Source: DATLFA01 sp039934635
Lineage (GTDB): Bacteria > Actinomycetota > Acidimicrobiia > Acidimicrobiales > WLNW01
Length of the DNA: 22,338 nucleotides
Reading direction: 5' to 3'
Assembly: GCA_039934635.1 (NCBI GenBank)
Contig: JBDTLT010000075.1
Location: 1 to 22,338, forward strand
Shown here one piece after another: positions 21,920 through 22,338 of this stretch. Every line of letters begins with the position of its first letter. The stretch's first letter is position 1. The notes under the pieces are model-generated. The model was not told where the DNA came from. It did no database searches and saw only the letters and a program-made list of their open reading frames with translations. Made by a program: the position numbers and the translations under genes.

Positions 21920-22338
21920 ATGATCACACCAACGACAGGCACCCCGACGGCGACGACCACGCCGGCAAAGTCACGCAGCGAGATGGACAAGGACACCTTC
22001 CTGAAGTTGCTCGTGGCCCAACTGCGCTATCAGGACCCGACGAAGCCGATGGACGGCGCGCAATTCGTGGCCGAATCGGCACAGTTCACGACCGTCGAAG
22101 TGCTGCAGAAGCTGCAAGAGTCGCAAGCGCAACTGTTGTCGTTCCAGAGCACGTTGCTGTCGAGCGGGTTGATCGGCAAGACGGTCACCGCGGCGAGCGC
22201 GGACGGCAGAGAGATCACGGGTGTGGTCGGATCCGCACGAGTCGTCGCAGGACAGGCCTACATCATGGTCAACGACGAGATGGTACCGGTGAGCAGCGTC
22301 ACGAAGATCGCCGAGACGAAGACCGACACGAAGACCGA
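21920..22338 (+). CDS. flgD: Hook-cap (hook assembly) scaffold protein FlgD, cut by the window end
   Basis: The first 139 codons of FlgD from ATG 21920, open to the last base. After a Thr/Pro-rich start comes the hallmark DKDTFLKLLVAQLRYQDPTKPMDG (residues 23-46, read in parts), then QFTTVEVLQKLQ and SGLIGKTVTAAS. FlgD caps the growing hook and is later discarded. GGAAG lies 4 nt upstream of the ATG. The last visible residues fall into a Lys/Thr/Asp repeat encoded by two near-identical 12-bp units (22316-22338). Whether the protein ends soon or continues with the usual C-terminal Ig-like domain cannot be seen. Confidence 0.93.
   Translation, partial: MITPTTGTPTATTTPAKSRSEMDKDTFLKLLVAQLRYQDPTKPMDGAQFVAESAQFTTVEVLQKLQESQAQLLSFQSTLLSSGLIGKTVTAASADGREITGVVGSARVVAGQAYIMVNDEMVPVSSVTKIAETKTDTKT

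Noticed and set aside
1..22338. CRISPR array, tRNA, rRNA, insertion sequence or phage genes
   Set aside because: No regularly spaced repeats, no tRNA-like cloverleaf or rRNA segment, and no transposase or integrase motif was seen on either strand.

Overview
The window is a flagellar biogenesis locus from a high-GC bacterium. Long overlapping GC-rich frames, frequent GTG and TTG starts, stop/start overlaps of the ATGA, GTGA and TGATG type, a compact FliM and FliN, and a csrA/fliW/flagellin module next to flgN-flgK-flgL suggest a motile actinobacterium, possibly of the Acidimicrobiia. That placement is inference from gene order and composition. No rRNA, tRNA or marker gene is present to confirm it.

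Left flank (1-2924). The window opens inside a D-aminoacylase/N-acyl-D-amino-acid deacylase family amidohydrolase on the minus strand. Divergent from it is a GT87 (DUF2029) polyprenol-phosphate-mannose-type membrane glycosyltransferase on plus. That gene runs tail-to-tail into, and overlaps by about 148 bp, a minus-strand PIG-V-like membrane mannosyltransferase. The PIG-V-like gene lies only 34 bp downstream of fliR and could be the last gene of the flagellar export operon.

Minus-strand flagellar block (2959-11651). In transcription order it reads: M15 LAS peptidase (a candidate FlgJ substitute), fliW, csrA, fliC, fliD, fliS, a FliT-like small protein, a hairpin, then fliM, fliN, fliO, fliP, fliQ, fliR. 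Together these encode a peptidoglycan hydrolase, the FliW-CsrA control switch, the filament with its cap and chaperones, the switch proteins, and the core of the type III export gate.

Plus-strand flagellar block (11812-22338). It reads flgN, flgK, flgL, then a 239-bp gap with a strong hairpin, then flgB, flgC, fliE, fliF, fliG, fliH, fliI, fliJ, fliK, flgD. It runs out of the window inside flgD. These encode the hook-filament junction and its chaperone, proximal rod, MS ring and rotor, export ATPase complex, hook-length ruler and hook-cap scaffold. flhA, flhB, flgE, flgG, fliL, motA/motB and a flagellar sigma factor are not in the window.

The most interesting signals are regulatory. The fliC leader has a stem-loop presenting GGA in its loop, 8 nt before a perfect AAGGAGGA Shine-Dalgarno. 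This is the layout expected of a CsrA target, and csrA and fliW lie directly upstream. Each of the five likely transcription-unit heads also has a loosely sigma-28-like -10 element (NYCGA plus AT or CT). Protein-level oddities include a FliM without the N-terminal CheY-binding region, a FliG lacking the EHPQ motif, a 701-residue FliD, a FliP with a Thr/Pro/Ser-rich extension, and an M15 peptidase in the flagellar operon.
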